A DNA stretch of 59,869 nucleotides from Natronolimnohabitans innermongolicus JCM 12255 (GCF_000337215.1 NZ_AOHZ01000017.1:20510-80378); one strand, 5' to 3'. Shown: positions 44,916 to 53,910, counted from the stretch's first letter. Notes: generated by a model from the letters alone, not told the origin. Numbers and translations are program-made.

Positions 44916-46229
44916 ATGCAGCGCACTCCACGGGTGCTCGTCGCGGGCGGCGGCCTCGCCGGCCTCGTCGCGGCGCGCCACCTCTCCGGCGGCGGCGCCG
45001 ACGTCACGCTATACGAGCGTCGCGACGCCGTCGGCGGCCGCGTCCGCACGATCGAGCGCGACGGCTTTCGATTCGACCGGGGCTTTCAGGTGCTGTTCCC
45101 GGCCTATCCCGCCGTCCGGCGAGAACTCGACCTCGAGGCGCTCGACCTGCGGCGGTTCACCTCGGGCGCGACCATCGCTCGGCCGAATCACCGTTCGGTG
45201 CTCGCCGATCCGCTGGACGCCCCGCGGACGCTCCCGGCGACGCTGTTCAACCCCGATATCACGGTCGGCGACCGACTCCGCGTCGCACGGCTCTGGGCGT
45301 CCCTCCGGCGCCTCGAGCCCGAGACGTTCTTCGACGACCTCGAGGGCGACGACGAGTCGATCCAGCAGTTCCTCCGCACTCACGGCTTTTCGGAAGGATT
45401 TATCGCGAACTTCGTCGCGCCCTTCTACGGCGGTATCACCCTCGATCGGTCGCTGTCGACCTCGCGGCGCGTCTTCGAGTACACCTTCCGGGCGCTCGCG
45501 GCCGGCGGCGCCGCGGTGCCGGCGACGGGAATGGAGGCGATTCCGACCCAGCTCGCCGACCGCGTTCGGGAGTTCGGCGCGACGATCGAAACCGACCGCG
45601 AGGTGACGGCCGTCGACGCTGGGACCGACTCGAGCGCGAGCGACGGCGACGCCGTGACGGTGACGACCGCCGACGGCGCCGCGGAGTGGGACGCCGTCGT
45701 CGTCGCGACCGATCCGCCGACCGCCCGCGAGGTGACCGAACTCGAGTCGATCCCCACCGACGCCCGGAGCTGCGTGACGCAGTACTATGCGCTGGTCGGA
45801 CGGGGGGCGCTCGAGACGAGCAAGCGACTGCTCCTGAACGCGGCCGGCGACGGGGGGCCGAACCACGTCGTCCCCCACAGCGCGGTCGCGCCGTCGTACG
45901 CGCCCGAGGGAACGACGCTGCTGAGTGCGACCTATCTGGGTCGGCCGGACGCGACCGACGACGAACTGGCCGAGCGGACCCGGACCGCCCTCGAGTCGTG
46001 GTATCCCGAACGCGTCTTCGACGACCTCGAGGCGGTCCACACCGAGCGAATCGAGTTCGCGCAGTTCGCTCAGCCGCCGGGGGTCCACGAGGGGTTGCCG
46101 GACGCCAGGGACCCGGAGGGCGCCGTCTACCTGGCCGGCGACTACACGCGCTGGTCGTCGATCCAGGGGGCGATGCGAAGCGGGCGAGATGCGGCCCAGG
46201 CGGCGCTCGAGGATCTCTCGAACGGATAA
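44916..46229 (+). CDS. FAD-dependent amine-oxidase/phytoene-desaturase-like oxidoreductase
   Basis: 437 residues from ATG 44916 (MQRTPRVLVAGGGLAGLVA); the frame extends to 44814 but that part is basic. FAD motif GGGLAGLVAARHL and LYERRDAVGGRVRT, then the C-terminal GDYTRWSSIQGAMRSGRDAA, which is a standard end for amine oxidase-type flavoproteins. Relatives act on carotenoids, protoporphyrinogen or amines; the substrate is not shown by sequence. Confidence 0.88.
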   Translation: MQRTPRVLVAGGGLAGLVAARHLSGGGADVTLYERRDAVGGRVRTIERDGFRFDRGFQVLFPAYPAVRRELDLEALDLRRFTSGATIARPNHRSVLADPLDAPRTLPATLFNPDITVGDRLRVARLWASLRRLEPETFFDDLEGDDESIQQFLRTHGFSEGFIANFVAPFYGGITLDRSLSTSRRVFEYTFRALAAGGAAVPATGMEAIPTQLADRVREFGATIETDREVTAVDAGTDSSASDGDAVTVTTADGAAEWDAVVVATDPPTAREVTELESIPTDARSCVTQYYALVGRGALETSKRLLLNAAGDGGPNHVVPHSAVAPSYAPEGTTLLSATYLGRPDATDDELAERTRTALESWYPERVFDDLEAVHTERIEFAQFAQPPGVHEGLPDARDPEGAVYLAGDYTRWSSIQGAMRSGRDAAQAALEDLSNG

Positions 46230-46360
46230 GCCGTCGCTTTCGATCGGGAGCGGCTCGGGTGGTATCGAACCGTCACGAACCGGTCGCTCTCGAGTGAGTA
46301 GCGTTCGTGAGAAAGATCGGTTATCACGTCGTCAGCAGCTACCGACGGCGTAAACCGGTG

Positions 46361-46555
46361 TTACTGGCGGACGACGTTCGTCGCGCGCGGGCCCTTGGGG
46401 GCCTGTTCGATGTCGAATTCGATGTCCGTTCCCTCGGTGAGGTCCTCGCCGCCGACATCTTCCATGTGGAAGAACACGTCGTCGTCAGCGTCGTCCGTCT
46501 CGATGAAACCGTAGCCGCCCGTGTCGTTGAAGAAGTCAACCGTTCCGTTTGCCAT
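46361..46555 (-). CDS. cspA: Cold-shock domain protein
   Basis: 64 residues, a single OB-fold RNA chaperone. RNP1 written GGYGFIET and RNP2 written DVFFHMED, start MANGTVDFFND, end KGPRATNVV. More acidic than bacterial CspA, as usual in haloarchaea. A minus-strand TATA (AATACTTATC, about 46584-46593) lies some 30-35 nt before the ATG, giving a short leader. Confidence 0.95.
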   Translation of the reverse strand: MANGTVDFFNDTGGYGFIETDDADDDVFFHMEDVGGEDLTEGTDIEFDIEQAPKGPRATNVVRQ

Positions 46556-47036
46556 TGCGATTAGGAAATGACCAGGATACGGGATAAGTATTGCGAATGC
46601 GTCCGGAAAGTGGCGGCTGTTTTAGACAAATATCCACACGAAGGCGGTGTTGGGGAGATTCTTCCGACATGGATTTGGTTCTGTCCGCAACATCGTCCGA
46701 ACCATCACAACAACCGACTACTTCCGACGGATCCACACTTTCTCCCGTCGGCGTTCGTCGACCGGCACCGGCCCTTCCCGCGGTGTCCCGCGACCACAGC
46801 GCGAGGGCAACCGACCGCCACGACACCTCTAGTGGACGCCGCCGACCATCGCGTCCACGGCAGTGGCGTTCGAACGCCGCGCGTCGCCAAGACGGAAGAG
46901 CACCGAAACGGCACTCGACGCCGATGAACTCGAGGTACTGACGGAGCGTCCCGGTAGGCAGCCGTTCCGAACCGACACCCGACTGGGTGTTACAGAAATT
47001 CGAGGAGAAAGCTCACGACTTGAGTCGTGGGAGAAG
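46556..47036. other. 481-nt intergenic region with cspA promoter and an IS200/IS605-type hairpin
   Basis: The cspA promoter occupies the left 45 nt. The middle has no convincing gene on either strand, although a frame near 46863-47010 reads protein-like (STETALDADELEVL) and may be a decayed gene end. At the right lies a hairpin of the IS1341/IS605 right-end type, described separately. Confidence 0.45.
47012..47031. mobile_element. Orphan right-end hairpin resembling haloarchaeal IS1341/IS605 elements
   Basis: CTCACGAC (47012-47019) and GTCGTGGG (47024-47031) pair over 8 positions (one G-T) around TTGA, followed by AGAAGTCAC. This matches the common haloarchaeal IS1341-type end (a CTCACGACT-AGTCGTGGG-type hairpin), from memory. 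No tnpB frame adjoins, so it looks like an element remnant. It ends 5 nt before the metallophosphoesterase stop and could act as its terminator. Confidence 0.5.
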
Positions 47037-47762
47037 TCACAACAGCCGTCGACACTCTCCCAGCGCCGGAAACCACAGCGGCTCCCCGCTCGAGTCGTCC
47101 CACACCGCCGGATGGAACGCGTCGGCGTCGGTCACCAGCGGCGACTGAAAGTCGCGGGTGCGCATACCGTTGACCGTCGCACCGGCAGCCAGCGTCGTGA
47201 ACGCGGGCAACACGATTACGTCGGCGCCGGCGTACGCGTTCGGCCCGTAGAGAAAGCAAGGGACCGTTCGGCCGTCGACGGAGAGCGCGGGGTGGTCGTG
47301 GCCGACGACGTAGCGCGTTACGTCCGCATCCGCGTCCGCGTCCAGTTCGGGCCGCTCGTGGCCGTGACAGACTACCGTCTCGTCGTCCGCGAGCCGATAC
47401 GCCGGCGCCGTCTCGCCGTCGAAGACCGACTCGAGCAGCGGGTCGTGGTTGCCGGGCGTGACGACGAGGTCGGCGCCGGCGTCGGCGACGCAATCCTCGA
47501 GGGCGGCGAGATCGTCCTCGACGCCCCGCGGGAGTCGACGAAAGGAGTGGAGGAGGTCGCCGGCGACGACGACCGTCCGCGGAGCGGTACGAGAGAGGAG
47601 GTCGGCGAGTCGCTCGCGAACGTCGGTGCCGTCGTCGATGGGGGCGTCGATACGCGAGTCCGCGGCGCGGCCGAGGTGGACGTCGGCGACGACGAGGGCG
47701 TCAGCTCCGGGAACGTACAGCGCGCGCTCGACGGGCGAAACGGGGAGGTCGACGTCGGTCAC
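47037..47762 (-). CDS. Metallophosphoesterase (calcineurin-like)
   Basis: 241 residues from the GTG at 47762, which overlaps the artA stop (GTGA). Binuclear metal motifs in order: VVADVHLG (DxH), VVAGDLLH (GDxxH-like), VVTPGNHDP (GNHD), VCHGHE, and VVGHDHPALS (GHxH). The family includes archaeal and bacterial phosphoesterases with nucleic-acid or nucleotide substrates. Start choice follows the coupling to artA. The C-terminus (CRRLL) ends beside the hairpin at 47012-47031. Confidence 0.88.
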   Translation of the reverse strand: MTDVDLPVSPVERALYVPGADALVVADVHLGRAADSRIDAPIDDGTDVRERLADLLSRTAPRTVVVAGDLLHSFRRLPRGVEDDLAALEDCVADAGADLVVTPGNHDPLLESVFDGETAPAYRLADDETVVCHGHERPELDADADADVTRYVVGHDHPALSVDGRTVPCFLYGPNAYAGADVIVLPAFTTLAAGATVNGMRTRDFQSPLVTDADAFHPAVWDDSSGEPLWFPALGECRRLL

Positions 47763-48811
47763 TGCTCGGCGCGGCGGTCGTGTTCGGCGCCGCCGTCCGC
47801 GCGGACCTCCGACTTTCCGAGCGCGTCGAAGAGGTCGTACTCGGTGCCGGTGACGACGAACAGGACTTCCTCGAGCGGTTTGAGGATCTCGGGGAGGATT
47901 TTGATCAGCAGGTAGGTGATCCCGACGAGGGCGACGACCGACAGCGCCTGCGAGATGTAGTTGTGCGCGACGAGATAGGAGACGCGGTCGGCCTCGGCGC
48001 CCATGTACGTGGTCATAAACGAGACCAGCCAGTCCTGCTGGAACCAGCCCCACGGCGAGGCGAGACCGATGAAGACGTTGCGCAGGAGGTTGAGGAACCA
48101 GATGACGCCGACGGCCATCGCGAAGGCCGCGACCTTCCGGCGCAGCGGCGCCTTCACGGCGGCGATCAGCCCGCCGAAGATCGCCATGCTTCCGAGCCCG
48201 GTACAGGCGAGGATGATGTAGGTGGTCCGTCCCGTGACGGTTTCGTCGGAGTCGAAAGCGAAGCGACTCTGGTAGCCGTTCGATCCCTCTTCGATGCCGG
48301 GGCTGTGGCCGAGCAGTTCCATCCCGTAGTGGGTCTGGGTCGCGGTCGTCTCGATCAGCCACTGTCGGACGACCGGGATCGTCTCGGCGGGGAGGTAGAT
48401 CACGCCCATCAGCGCGATCGCCTTCGTCAGCAAGAACAGCGAGTCGCGGCCGTTCCAGAGCAGGTAGCCGGTGTAGGCACACAGCGGGAGGGCGATCAGC
48501 GCGAGGATCGTCTGGAGCGGGCTCTGGACGTCGTAGTAGTAGTACGGCGCCATCGTCGCCCAGAAGACGCCGAAGGAGAGCCAGGCGCCGGTCCCGAGAT
48601 ACCGCGCCGGCTCGGCGACGCCCCGCCAGCGAAGGAGCAAGGCGGTGAGGAAGGCGCCGATCGAAACCCACGCGAGGAGATCCGTCGCGCCGACCGAGCC
48701 GAGTACCGCCGGCATCGACACCGGCGTCAGCGTCGACGCGCCCGTCAGCGTCGTCTCGAGGCCGCCGACCGACGCCGCGTCGGTCGCCGAAAATACGGTC
48801 GGCATAGTCAT
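47759..48811 (-). CDS. artA: Archaeosortase A
   Basis: Membrane transpeptidase-like enzyme that processes PGF-CTERM proteins such as the S-layer glycoprotein and links them to lipid. 350 residues, multiple membrane spans. Catalytic Cys203 in YIILACTGLGS and Arg244 in NLLRNVFIG, 41 residues apart; a downstream basic residue (Arg276 or His283) would complete the site. About 60 C-terminal residues are cytoplasmic and charged. ATG at 48811; alternative ATG at 48805. Divergent from the wHTH regulator. Confidence 0.93.
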   Translation of the reverse strand: MTMPTVFSATDAASVGGLETTLTGASTLTPVSMPAVLGSVGATDLLAWVSIGAFLTALLLRWRGVAEPARYLGTGAWLSFGVFWATMAPYYYYDVQSPLQTILALIALPLCAYTGYLLWNGRDSLFLLTKAIALMGVIYLPAETIPVVRQWLIETTATQTHYGMELLGHSPGIEEGSNGYQSRFAFDSDETVTGRTTYIILACTGLGSMAIFGGLIAAVKAPLRRKVAAFAMAVGVIWFLNLLRNVFIGLASPWGWFQQDWLVSFMTTYMGAEADRVSYLVAHNYISQALSVVALVGITYLLIKILPEILKPLEEVLFVVTGTEYDLFDALGKSEVRADGGAEHDRRAEQ

Positions 48812-48903
48812 GGCGAACTGACGTACCCCCTCGCTATCAACTTGACGCCTCGCGGTTCGGCCGGCACCGAACGCGTTCGCGTCGAGTCGACCGACGACCG
48901 GGC

Positions 48904-48914
48904 CACTTTTTGGG
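48904..48914 (+). promoter_or_regulatory. TATA box of the wHTH gene at 48937
   Basis: A CTTTTTGG element at about 48906-48913 lies some 27 nt before the ATG at 48937, consistent with a leaderless transcript. It shares the 125-nt gap with the divergent artA promoter. Confidence 0.4.
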
Positions 48915-48936
48915 CTACTCGTGAAAGTCTCGAGGT

Positions 48937-49716
48937 ATGGTCGACGTCCTCGACAACAAGCGGGTCGCGACGCGGTTTCGGATCCTCGTTCAGATCGCCG
49001 ATCGTCAGCCCGCAGTAAGCCAGGGAGAGATCGCCGAGGAAGTCGGTGTGACGAGTCAGGCCGTCAGCGAGTACATCCGCGAACTGGTCGACGACGGCCT
49101 CGTCGAGAAGGAGGGACGCTCGCGGTACCGCGTGACCCCCGAGGGCGTCGATCGGTTGTTCCAGACGTCCGACGACATTCGCCGATTCGCCGACCACGTC
49201 ACCGGCGACGTGCTGGACGCGATGAGCGAAGCGGCCTACATCGCCACCGACGACATCGAGGAAGGGGAGACCGTCTCCCTGTTCGTCCGCGACGGGCTGC
49301 TCCACGCCGAACCCGGCGACGAGGGACCGGCAACCGGCGTCGCGACGACCGACGCCGAGGCCGGAACCGACGTCGGCGTCAACAGCTTCGAGGGCGTCAT
49401 GGATCTCGAGCCGGGGACGGTTACCGTGTTGCAGGTTCCTGCGGTTCGGACGGGCGGCAGTCGCGCGGTCGACGACGACGTCCTCGCCGACCACTGTGAG
49501 AAATCGGATCTCGTCGTCGCCGCCGGCGTGGAAGCCGTCGTCGCCTGTCGACAGTCCGGAAACGATCCGGCCGTTCCGTTCGCCGCCGGCGAGGTCGCCG
49601 CCGAGGGCGCCGAGCGCGGACTCGAGGTAACCGTCGTCGCGACGACCGACGCGGTCGGTCGCGTCACGGACACGCTTCGAGAAGCCGACGTCACGTACGA
49701 AGTTCTCGAGGGCTGA
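48937..49716 (+). CDS. Winged-helix regulator with C-terminal sensor domain (DUF7839-type)
   Basis: 259 residues. Residues about 10-75 form a winged helix (RFRILVQIADRQPAVSQGEIAEEVGV, then TSQAVSEYIRELVDDGLV). The remaining part, beginning ADHVTGDVLDAMSEAAYI, is a conserved alpha/beta domain without DNA-binding character, ending with EADVTYEVLEG. A MarR-like HTH fused to a ligand-binding type domain is the likely reading. The DUF number is recalled. Divergent from artA, a neighbourhood that other haloarchaea share as I remember it. Confidence 0.75.
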   Translation: MVDVLDNKRVATRFRILVQIADRQPAVSQGEIAEEVGVTSQAVSEYIRELVDDGLVEKEGRSRYRVTPEGVDRLFQTSDDIRRFADHVTGDVLDAMSEAAYIATDDIEEGETVSLFVRDGLLHAEPGDEGPATGVATTDAEAGTDVGVNSFEGVMDLEPGTVTVLQVPAVRTGGSRAVDDDVLADHCEKSDLVVAAGVEAVVACRQSGNDPAVPFAAGEVAAEGAERGLEVTVVATTDAVGRVTDTLREADVTYEVLEG

Positions 49717-49753
49717 CGGCGGCTATCCGGCCCACCGCGCCCGCACCTGCCGA

Positions 49754-50665
49754 TCACGAATCGCGTCGATCGTAGATCTGGACCGCGCGGTCGTGGCGCT
49801 TCGAGAGCCCGTGGGGATTTCGCCGCGTGGAGCGGTCGGCCCAGCGAGCCCGGAGTCCGCCGCCGAGTCCGCGCACGATGTTAGCGGCGACGGCGACGCC
49901 GTCGGCGATCCAGCCGGTCGGCGTCTTGCTCCCGCCGAGAACGTCGCGTGCGCTCTCGAATCCGTCGCGAAGCGAACTCCCCGCGAGCCGAGCGACGACC
50001 GTCGGCCGGAGGCCGTAGTTCTTCGAGAGTCGATACGCCCGCGATCGATACGTCCCGCCCCAGTTGCGGTCGGCCCGGCCCCCGTCGGTACCGACCTCGC
50101 AACGGGCGGCCATCTCCGCGTTCCAGTCGACCTCGAACCCGAGACCGGCCACGCGGTGTGCACAGTCGCGCGCGCCGCCGACCTCGAGGCGTTCGTCGAA
50201 CCCGTCGAGGGCCTCGAGGACGGTGCGGTCGAACGCGACGTTGTCCCCGTCGAAGTGGGTGACGCTTCGTCTCGCGACCGTCTTTGGCGTCCGAAGGCTG
50301 TGATCGAGATCGCTGCCCGTAACTGGACCGGTGACGACGTCGACGTCCGTTTCGTCGCCGAGCGCGCCCTCGATGGCGCCGTACCAACTCGGCTCGACCG
50401 CGTACTCGCCGTCGATGAAGGCGACGACGTCGCCCGTCGCGGCTCGCAGCCCCGCGTTGCGCGAGACGTTGGCGTTTCGCTCCGATATTTCGACGAGAAC
50501 GTCGACGTCGGAACGGTTGCGGACGACGCCGGTGGTTCCGTCCGAGGACGGACCGTTGACGACGATCACTTCCGTCGACGCCGGTGTCCGTTCGGTGAGC
50601 GCGTCGAGCGACGAGAGTAACTGCTCTCGGTCGTTGAGCGTCGATACGACTACCGAGAGCTCCAT
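49754..50665 (-). CDS. Family 2 glycosyltransferase
   Basis: 303 residues. GT-A fold start MELSVVVSTLNDREQLLSSL, then EVIVVNGPSSDGT, NANVSRNAGLRAATGDVVAFIDG (DxD-like position written IDGEY), and HFDGDNVAFDR with the GGARDCAHRVAGLG loop. One possible hydrophobic region near the C-terminus (GWIADGVAVAANIVRGLGG) could anchor it. Transfers sugar from a nucleotide or dolichol donor; a role in S-layer or surface glycosylation near artA is inference. Confidence 0.85.
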   Translation of the reverse strand: MELSVVVSTLNDREQLLSSLDALTERTPASTEVIVVNGPSSDGTTGVVRNRSDVDVLVEISERNANVSRNAGLRAATGDVVAFIDGEYAVEPSWYGAIEGALGDETDVDVVTGPVTGSDLDHSLRTPKTVARRSVTHFDGDNVAFDRTVLEALDGFDERLEVGGARDCAHRVAGLGFEVDWNAEMAARCEVGTDGGRADRNWGGTYRSRAYRLSKNYGLRPTVVARLAGSSLRDGFESARDVLGGSKTPTGWIADGVAVAANIVRGLGGGLRARWADRSTRRNPHGLSKRHDRAVQIYDRRDS

Positions 50666-50783
50666 ACAGGGTGGTAGCGCCCATCGATAGTAAAAATAGG
50701 GGGGTTTGGCCGCGCCACACGGTCGGGACAGTCGACTGTACGGATCGGCTGCGAAACGCTGGACGACGACTGCCGTACTCGAG

Positions 50784-51491
50784 TTACCGGACGTGGGTGT
50801 TCCAGTAGGAGACCGACGCGAGGTGGTCGGTGACCGGCAGCTTGCCGATCGCCGTATCGAGTTTCCGGATCGGCGACGCGAGCCCGTTGGGGATCGATCG
50901 ATAGAGTCCGTAGGGAACGATGAAGTCGTCTTCGACGTCGACCAGCGTCAGCTCCGTCTTCGCGAGCAAGATCGCGATTTCGCTGCGCGAGTACAGCCGC
51001 GACCCCATCGGCAGCGCCCAGTTGTAGACGCTGCGCGCCGAGAATCGATTGAACGTATCGAAGACGATCTGGTCGCGAGAGACGCGGCGCATCTCTTTTA
51101 AGAAGGCCTCCGGATCGTCCGCGAGGTGGAAAAACCGCATCGCGATCACGGTATCGAAGTGATCGTCCGGGAACGGCAGCCGCCCCGCGTCACCCCGAAG
51201 GAACTCGAGGGTTCCATCCAGATCGGCGTTCTGGGCCTTCTTTCGCCCCTGCTGTAACATCGCCGCCGAAATATCGAGTCCAACGACGTCGGCGCCTTGC
51301 TCGGCGAGCATCACGGTAAATCGCCCGGTACCACAGGCGATTTCGAGGATGTTCCGGTCCTCGACGGGCATGATGGCCTCGAGGACGGCCTCCTTCTCCC
51401 GGCGGTCGATCAGCTGCCCGCCCTGGGAGAAACGCTTGTCGTCGTACTCCTCGGCGACGTCGTCGGCCTGGTACCACTCCTGTCCTTTCAC
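50784..51491 (-). CDS. Class I SAM-dependent methyltransferase
   Basis: 235 residues. SAM motif I ILEIACGTGRFTVML with VVGLDIS, motif II region GDAGRLPFPDDHFDTVIAM, then FHLADDPEAFLKEMRRV. Typical Methyltransf_11 arrangement. C-terminal third is unique (VPYGLYRSIPNGLASPIRKL), the usual place for substrate specificity. Substrate unknown; same strand as the glycosyltransferase 118 nt downstream. Confidence 0.88.
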   Translation of the reverse strand: MKGQEWYQADDVAEEYDDKRFSQGGQLIDRREKEAVLEAIMPVEDRNILEIACGTGRFTVMLAEQGADVVGLDISAAMLQQGRKKAQNADLDGTLEFLRGDAGRLPFPDDHFDTVIAMRFFHLADDPEAFLKEMRRVSRDQIVFDTFNRFSARSVYNWALPMGSRLYSRSEIAILLAKTELTLVDVEDDFIVPYGLYRSIPNGLASPIRKLDTAIGKLPVTDHLASVSYWNTHVR

Positions 51492-51815
51492 ACTGGGCGA
51501 AACTACAGGAGCGGGAGGATAAAACGATACTGGAGTCTATCGGCGAGCGAACGTGTCCCGGACTGACACGCGCGCTCGCGAGTGAACGCTGAGACGGCGA
51601 GTCGTGATTCGCTGTCGGCGATGCTCGGTGGACGATTGTCGGGAAAACGCGATCGTCGACGCCCGTTTCGGGGACGAAATAGGGGACTGCACCGGTTGCT
51701 GTTCGGCGGGGATCGAATGTTGTGTTATACCACCATTAATACTCCTTATACAAACTGAACTATTCGTATCCACATATAGGGAAGCTTTACCATCAGCGAT
51801 TCCGCTGGCATAGGT
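51492..51815. other. 324-nt intergenic region
   Basis: Divergent gap between the methyltransferase and a small wHTH gene. The right part (51715-51800) is strongly AT-enriched, holding TTATAC, TTAATACTCC and CATATAGG stretches. The CATATA near 51772-51777 is a plausible TATA box for the wHTH gene with a leader of about 16 nt. No gene is supported. Confidence 0.4.
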
Positions 51816-52097
51816 ATGAGCATGAGTACTGCCGAGGACCGTGCCGGTGCTGCCGAGGAACTCCTCTCAGAGGACGAATACCGCGACCGTCTCCGCGACC
51901 TGCCGCCGAGTGCGAAACTCGTCGCCAAGGTGCTCGAGACCGACTCGCCGCTCTCGCAGGGCCAACTCGCCGAGGAATCGCTGCTTCCCGACCGAACCGT
52001 CCGCTACGCGCTCAACCGACTCGAGGACGTCGGACTCGTCGGCTCCCGATACAGCTTCCGCGACGCGCGCAAGCAGGTCTACTACCTGAAACACTGA
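51816..52097 (+). CDS. Small winged-helix regulator (MarR/TrmB-like)
   Basis: 93 residues. Acidic N-terminus, then SAKLVAKVLETDSPLSQGQLAEES (helices 1-2), LPDRTVRYALNRLEDVGLV (recognition helix) and SRYSFRDARKQVYYL (wing). DNA binding is clear; the target is not. A second in-frame ATG lies at 51822. A GC-rich stem-loop follows 22 nt after the stop. Confidence 0.8.
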   Translation: MSMSTAEDRAGAAEELLSEDEYRDRLRDLPPSAKLVAKVLETDSPLSQGQLAEESLLPDRTVRYALNRLEDVGLVGSRYSFRDARKQVYYLKH

Positions 52098-52119
52098 TAC
52101 GGGTTACTGTCCGTCAGGT

Positions 52120-52155
52120 CCGGCGCACCCGCGACCCGGGCGGCGGGTGCGCCGG
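52120..52155. terminator. GC-rich 13-bp stem-loop after the small wHTH gene
   Basis: CCGGCGCACCCGC (52120-52132) pairs perfectly with GCGGGTGCGCCGG (52143-52155) around a 10-nt loop. It begins 22 nt after the wHTH stop. The stem is very stable; without a following T-run it may act as a 3'-end processing or stability element. Confidence 0.55.
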
Positions 52156-52319
52156 GACATCGGGACAGCAATCCGTATGAGTCGATTCGCGAGCGACGTC
52201 TCAGTACCGCGACGACTGGCGACTCGGTTCGTGCCCACGCCGACCTGGGGGAACGGGAGGGGTGGACGACCGGCCCCAGTCCCGACACGCATTTTTCGGT
52301 CCGCTTCGATCCTCGAGCC

Positions 52320-53108
52320 ATGGAACTCACTCGCTGTTCGGTCTCGGTTCCCACGCGCGCGCCGACGGGGCAGACGAACGCCTATCTCCTCGGTGACGAC
52401 CCCGCGGTCCTCGTCGATCCCGCGGCGCGCACCGACGACCTCGACCGACTGGTCGCCGACCGCGAGGTCGAGCACATCCTGCTCACGCACCCTCATCGGG
52501 ATCACGTCGGCGCAGTTACCGAGTACGCCGACGAGACGGGTGCGACCTGCTGGGCTCGATACGGGCGCGAGGACCGGTTCGCCGACGCGACCGGCCGCGA
52601 GCCCGACCGAACGTTCACGGCCGGAACGACGCTCTCGCTCGGCGAGGGACGCCTGCGGATGCTCGACGCTCCCGGTCACGCGCCCGACCACGTCGCTGTC
52701 GAAGCCGGTCGCGGCGGTCCGATTCTGTGCGGCGACTGCGCGTTCCGCGAGGGGAGCGTCGTCGTCGGCGCGCCCGAGGGGGACATGCGCGCGTACGTAT
52801 CGACCCTTCGGCGGCTATGGACGACCGACCCGCCGGCGCTCTGGCCGGGCCACGGTCCCGTGATCGAATCGCCGCGGGAGACGCTCGAGCGACTGCTCGC
52901 ACATCGAACACGTCGAGAACGAAAGGTCCTGGCGGCCGTCGACGAGGGGAACGAAACGCTCGCGGCGATTCTCGAGTCCGCCTACGAAAAGGATCTCTCG
53001 GGGGTTCGCGATCTGGCCGAAGCGACGGTCGTCGCACACCTCGAGAAACTCGCCGTGGAGGGTCGACTCGAGTGGGACGGCGAGCGCGCTCGGTCGCGCA
53101 CGGATTGA
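52320..53108 (+). CDS. MBL-fold metallo-hydrolase
   Basis: 262 residues. Zinc site signature HPHRDHVGA (HxHxDH), then the His in DAPGHAPDHV, Asp in CGDCAFREG, and His in LWPGHGP. The C-terminal third is a winged-helix-like region (VLAAVDEGNETLAAILESAY, then VVAHLEKLAVEGRL), as in LACTB2-type nucleases and hydrolases. Ends with a basic-acidic tail. Substrate unknown; glyoxalase II-type or RNase-type activity are the alternatives. Confidence 0.88.
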   Translation: MELTRCSVSVPTRAPTGQTNAYLLGDDPAVLVDPAARTDDLDRLVADREVEHILLTHPHRDHVGAVTEYADETGATCWARYGREDRFADATGREPDRTFTAGTTLSLGEGRLRMLDAPGHAPDHVAVEAGRGGPILCGDCAFREGSVVVGAPEGDMRAYVSTLRRLWTTDPPALWPGHGPVIESPRETLERLLAHRTRRERKVLAAVDEGNETLAAILESAYEKDLSGVRDLAEATVVAHLEKLAVEGRLEWDGERARSRTD

Positions 53109-53163
53109 CACGCCCGAGGCCGCGGAGCGACTGACTTTTCCGCCTCGACGGCCATCCTCCGGT

Positions 53164-53910
53164 GTGCAATCGCTCGAAGCCGAACTCGAGACCGCCCGGG
53201 ACCTCGCCGTCGACGACCTCGCGGACGCCATCGAGTCGATCGGCTTCGAGTGTACCCGCTGTGGGGCCTGCTGTACGGGCCACGGCGACGAAGAACACAC
53301 GGCGACGGTGTTTCCCGACGAAGTGCGCGACCTCGAGGCGAGCGACGAGTACGACGACGACTCCGGCTGGCGCGACGTCGCCCGTCCGATGCCCTACGGC
53401 CTGTCCGAGAACGAAGACGGCGACCTCGAGGGAGAGACCTTCGAGTGGGCGCTGCAGACGGACGGCTGTGGCGACTGCGTCTTCTACGCGGAGGACGACG
53501 ACGGAACCGGCGCCTGCGTCGCCCACGACGATCGGCCGCTGATCTGTCGGACCTATCCGTTCAGCATTGCGCTCGCGGGAACCAGCCAGCCGATGGGCGA
53601 ACCCGTCGACAGCGTTGCGCTTCCGGCGCGACGAGACGCCGACGACGGCGGCGAGGAGGGCGTCGTCCGCGCCCACGAGTGCGAAGGACTCGGGCGCGAC
53701 ATCTCCCGGGAAGACGCCGAAGATCTGGCGCGCGCGCTGAAGGAGCGAGCGGTTCGCGAACTCGAGGAGGCGATCGCCGTCCGGGACGAGTACGCGCCCG
53801 CGGATCCCGACCCCGGCGAGGTCGTCGTTCACGACTCCGAGGGAGCGAAGCGAATCGACGGGACGCCCCGCGAGGACCGGTCGAACGGGTCGCAATCGAA
53901 CCGGCGCTGA
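53164..53910 (+). CDS. YkgJ-like cysteine-cluster protein
   Basis: 248 residues, GTG start at 53164 (a Met start is absent at this position). The Cys cluster reads FECTRCGACCTGHG, DGCGDCVFY, GACVAHDDRPLICRTYPFSI and AHECEGLG, the pattern of UPF0153/YkgJ proteins that may hold a zinc or iron-sulfur site. The C-terminal 90 residues are acidic helices plus a charged tail. Function unknown. Confidence 0.85.
   Translation: MQSLEAELETARDLAVDDLADAIESIGFECTRCGACCTGHGDEEHTATVFPDEVRDLEASDEYDDDSGWRDVARPMPYGLSENEDGDLEGETFEWALQTDGCGDCVFYAEDDDGTGACVAHDDRPLICRTYPFSIALAGTSQPMGEPVDSVALPARRDADDGGEEGVVRAHECEGLGRDISREDAEDLARALKERAVRELEEAIAVRDEYAPADPDPGEVVVHDSEGAKRIDGTPREDRSNGSQSNRR

Noticed and set aside
46863-47915. 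A 350-residue open frame antisense to the phosphoesterase and artA
   Set aside because: Most of it mirrors conserved genes on the other strand; only the first part (about 46863-47010) lies in the gap and is too short to support a gene.
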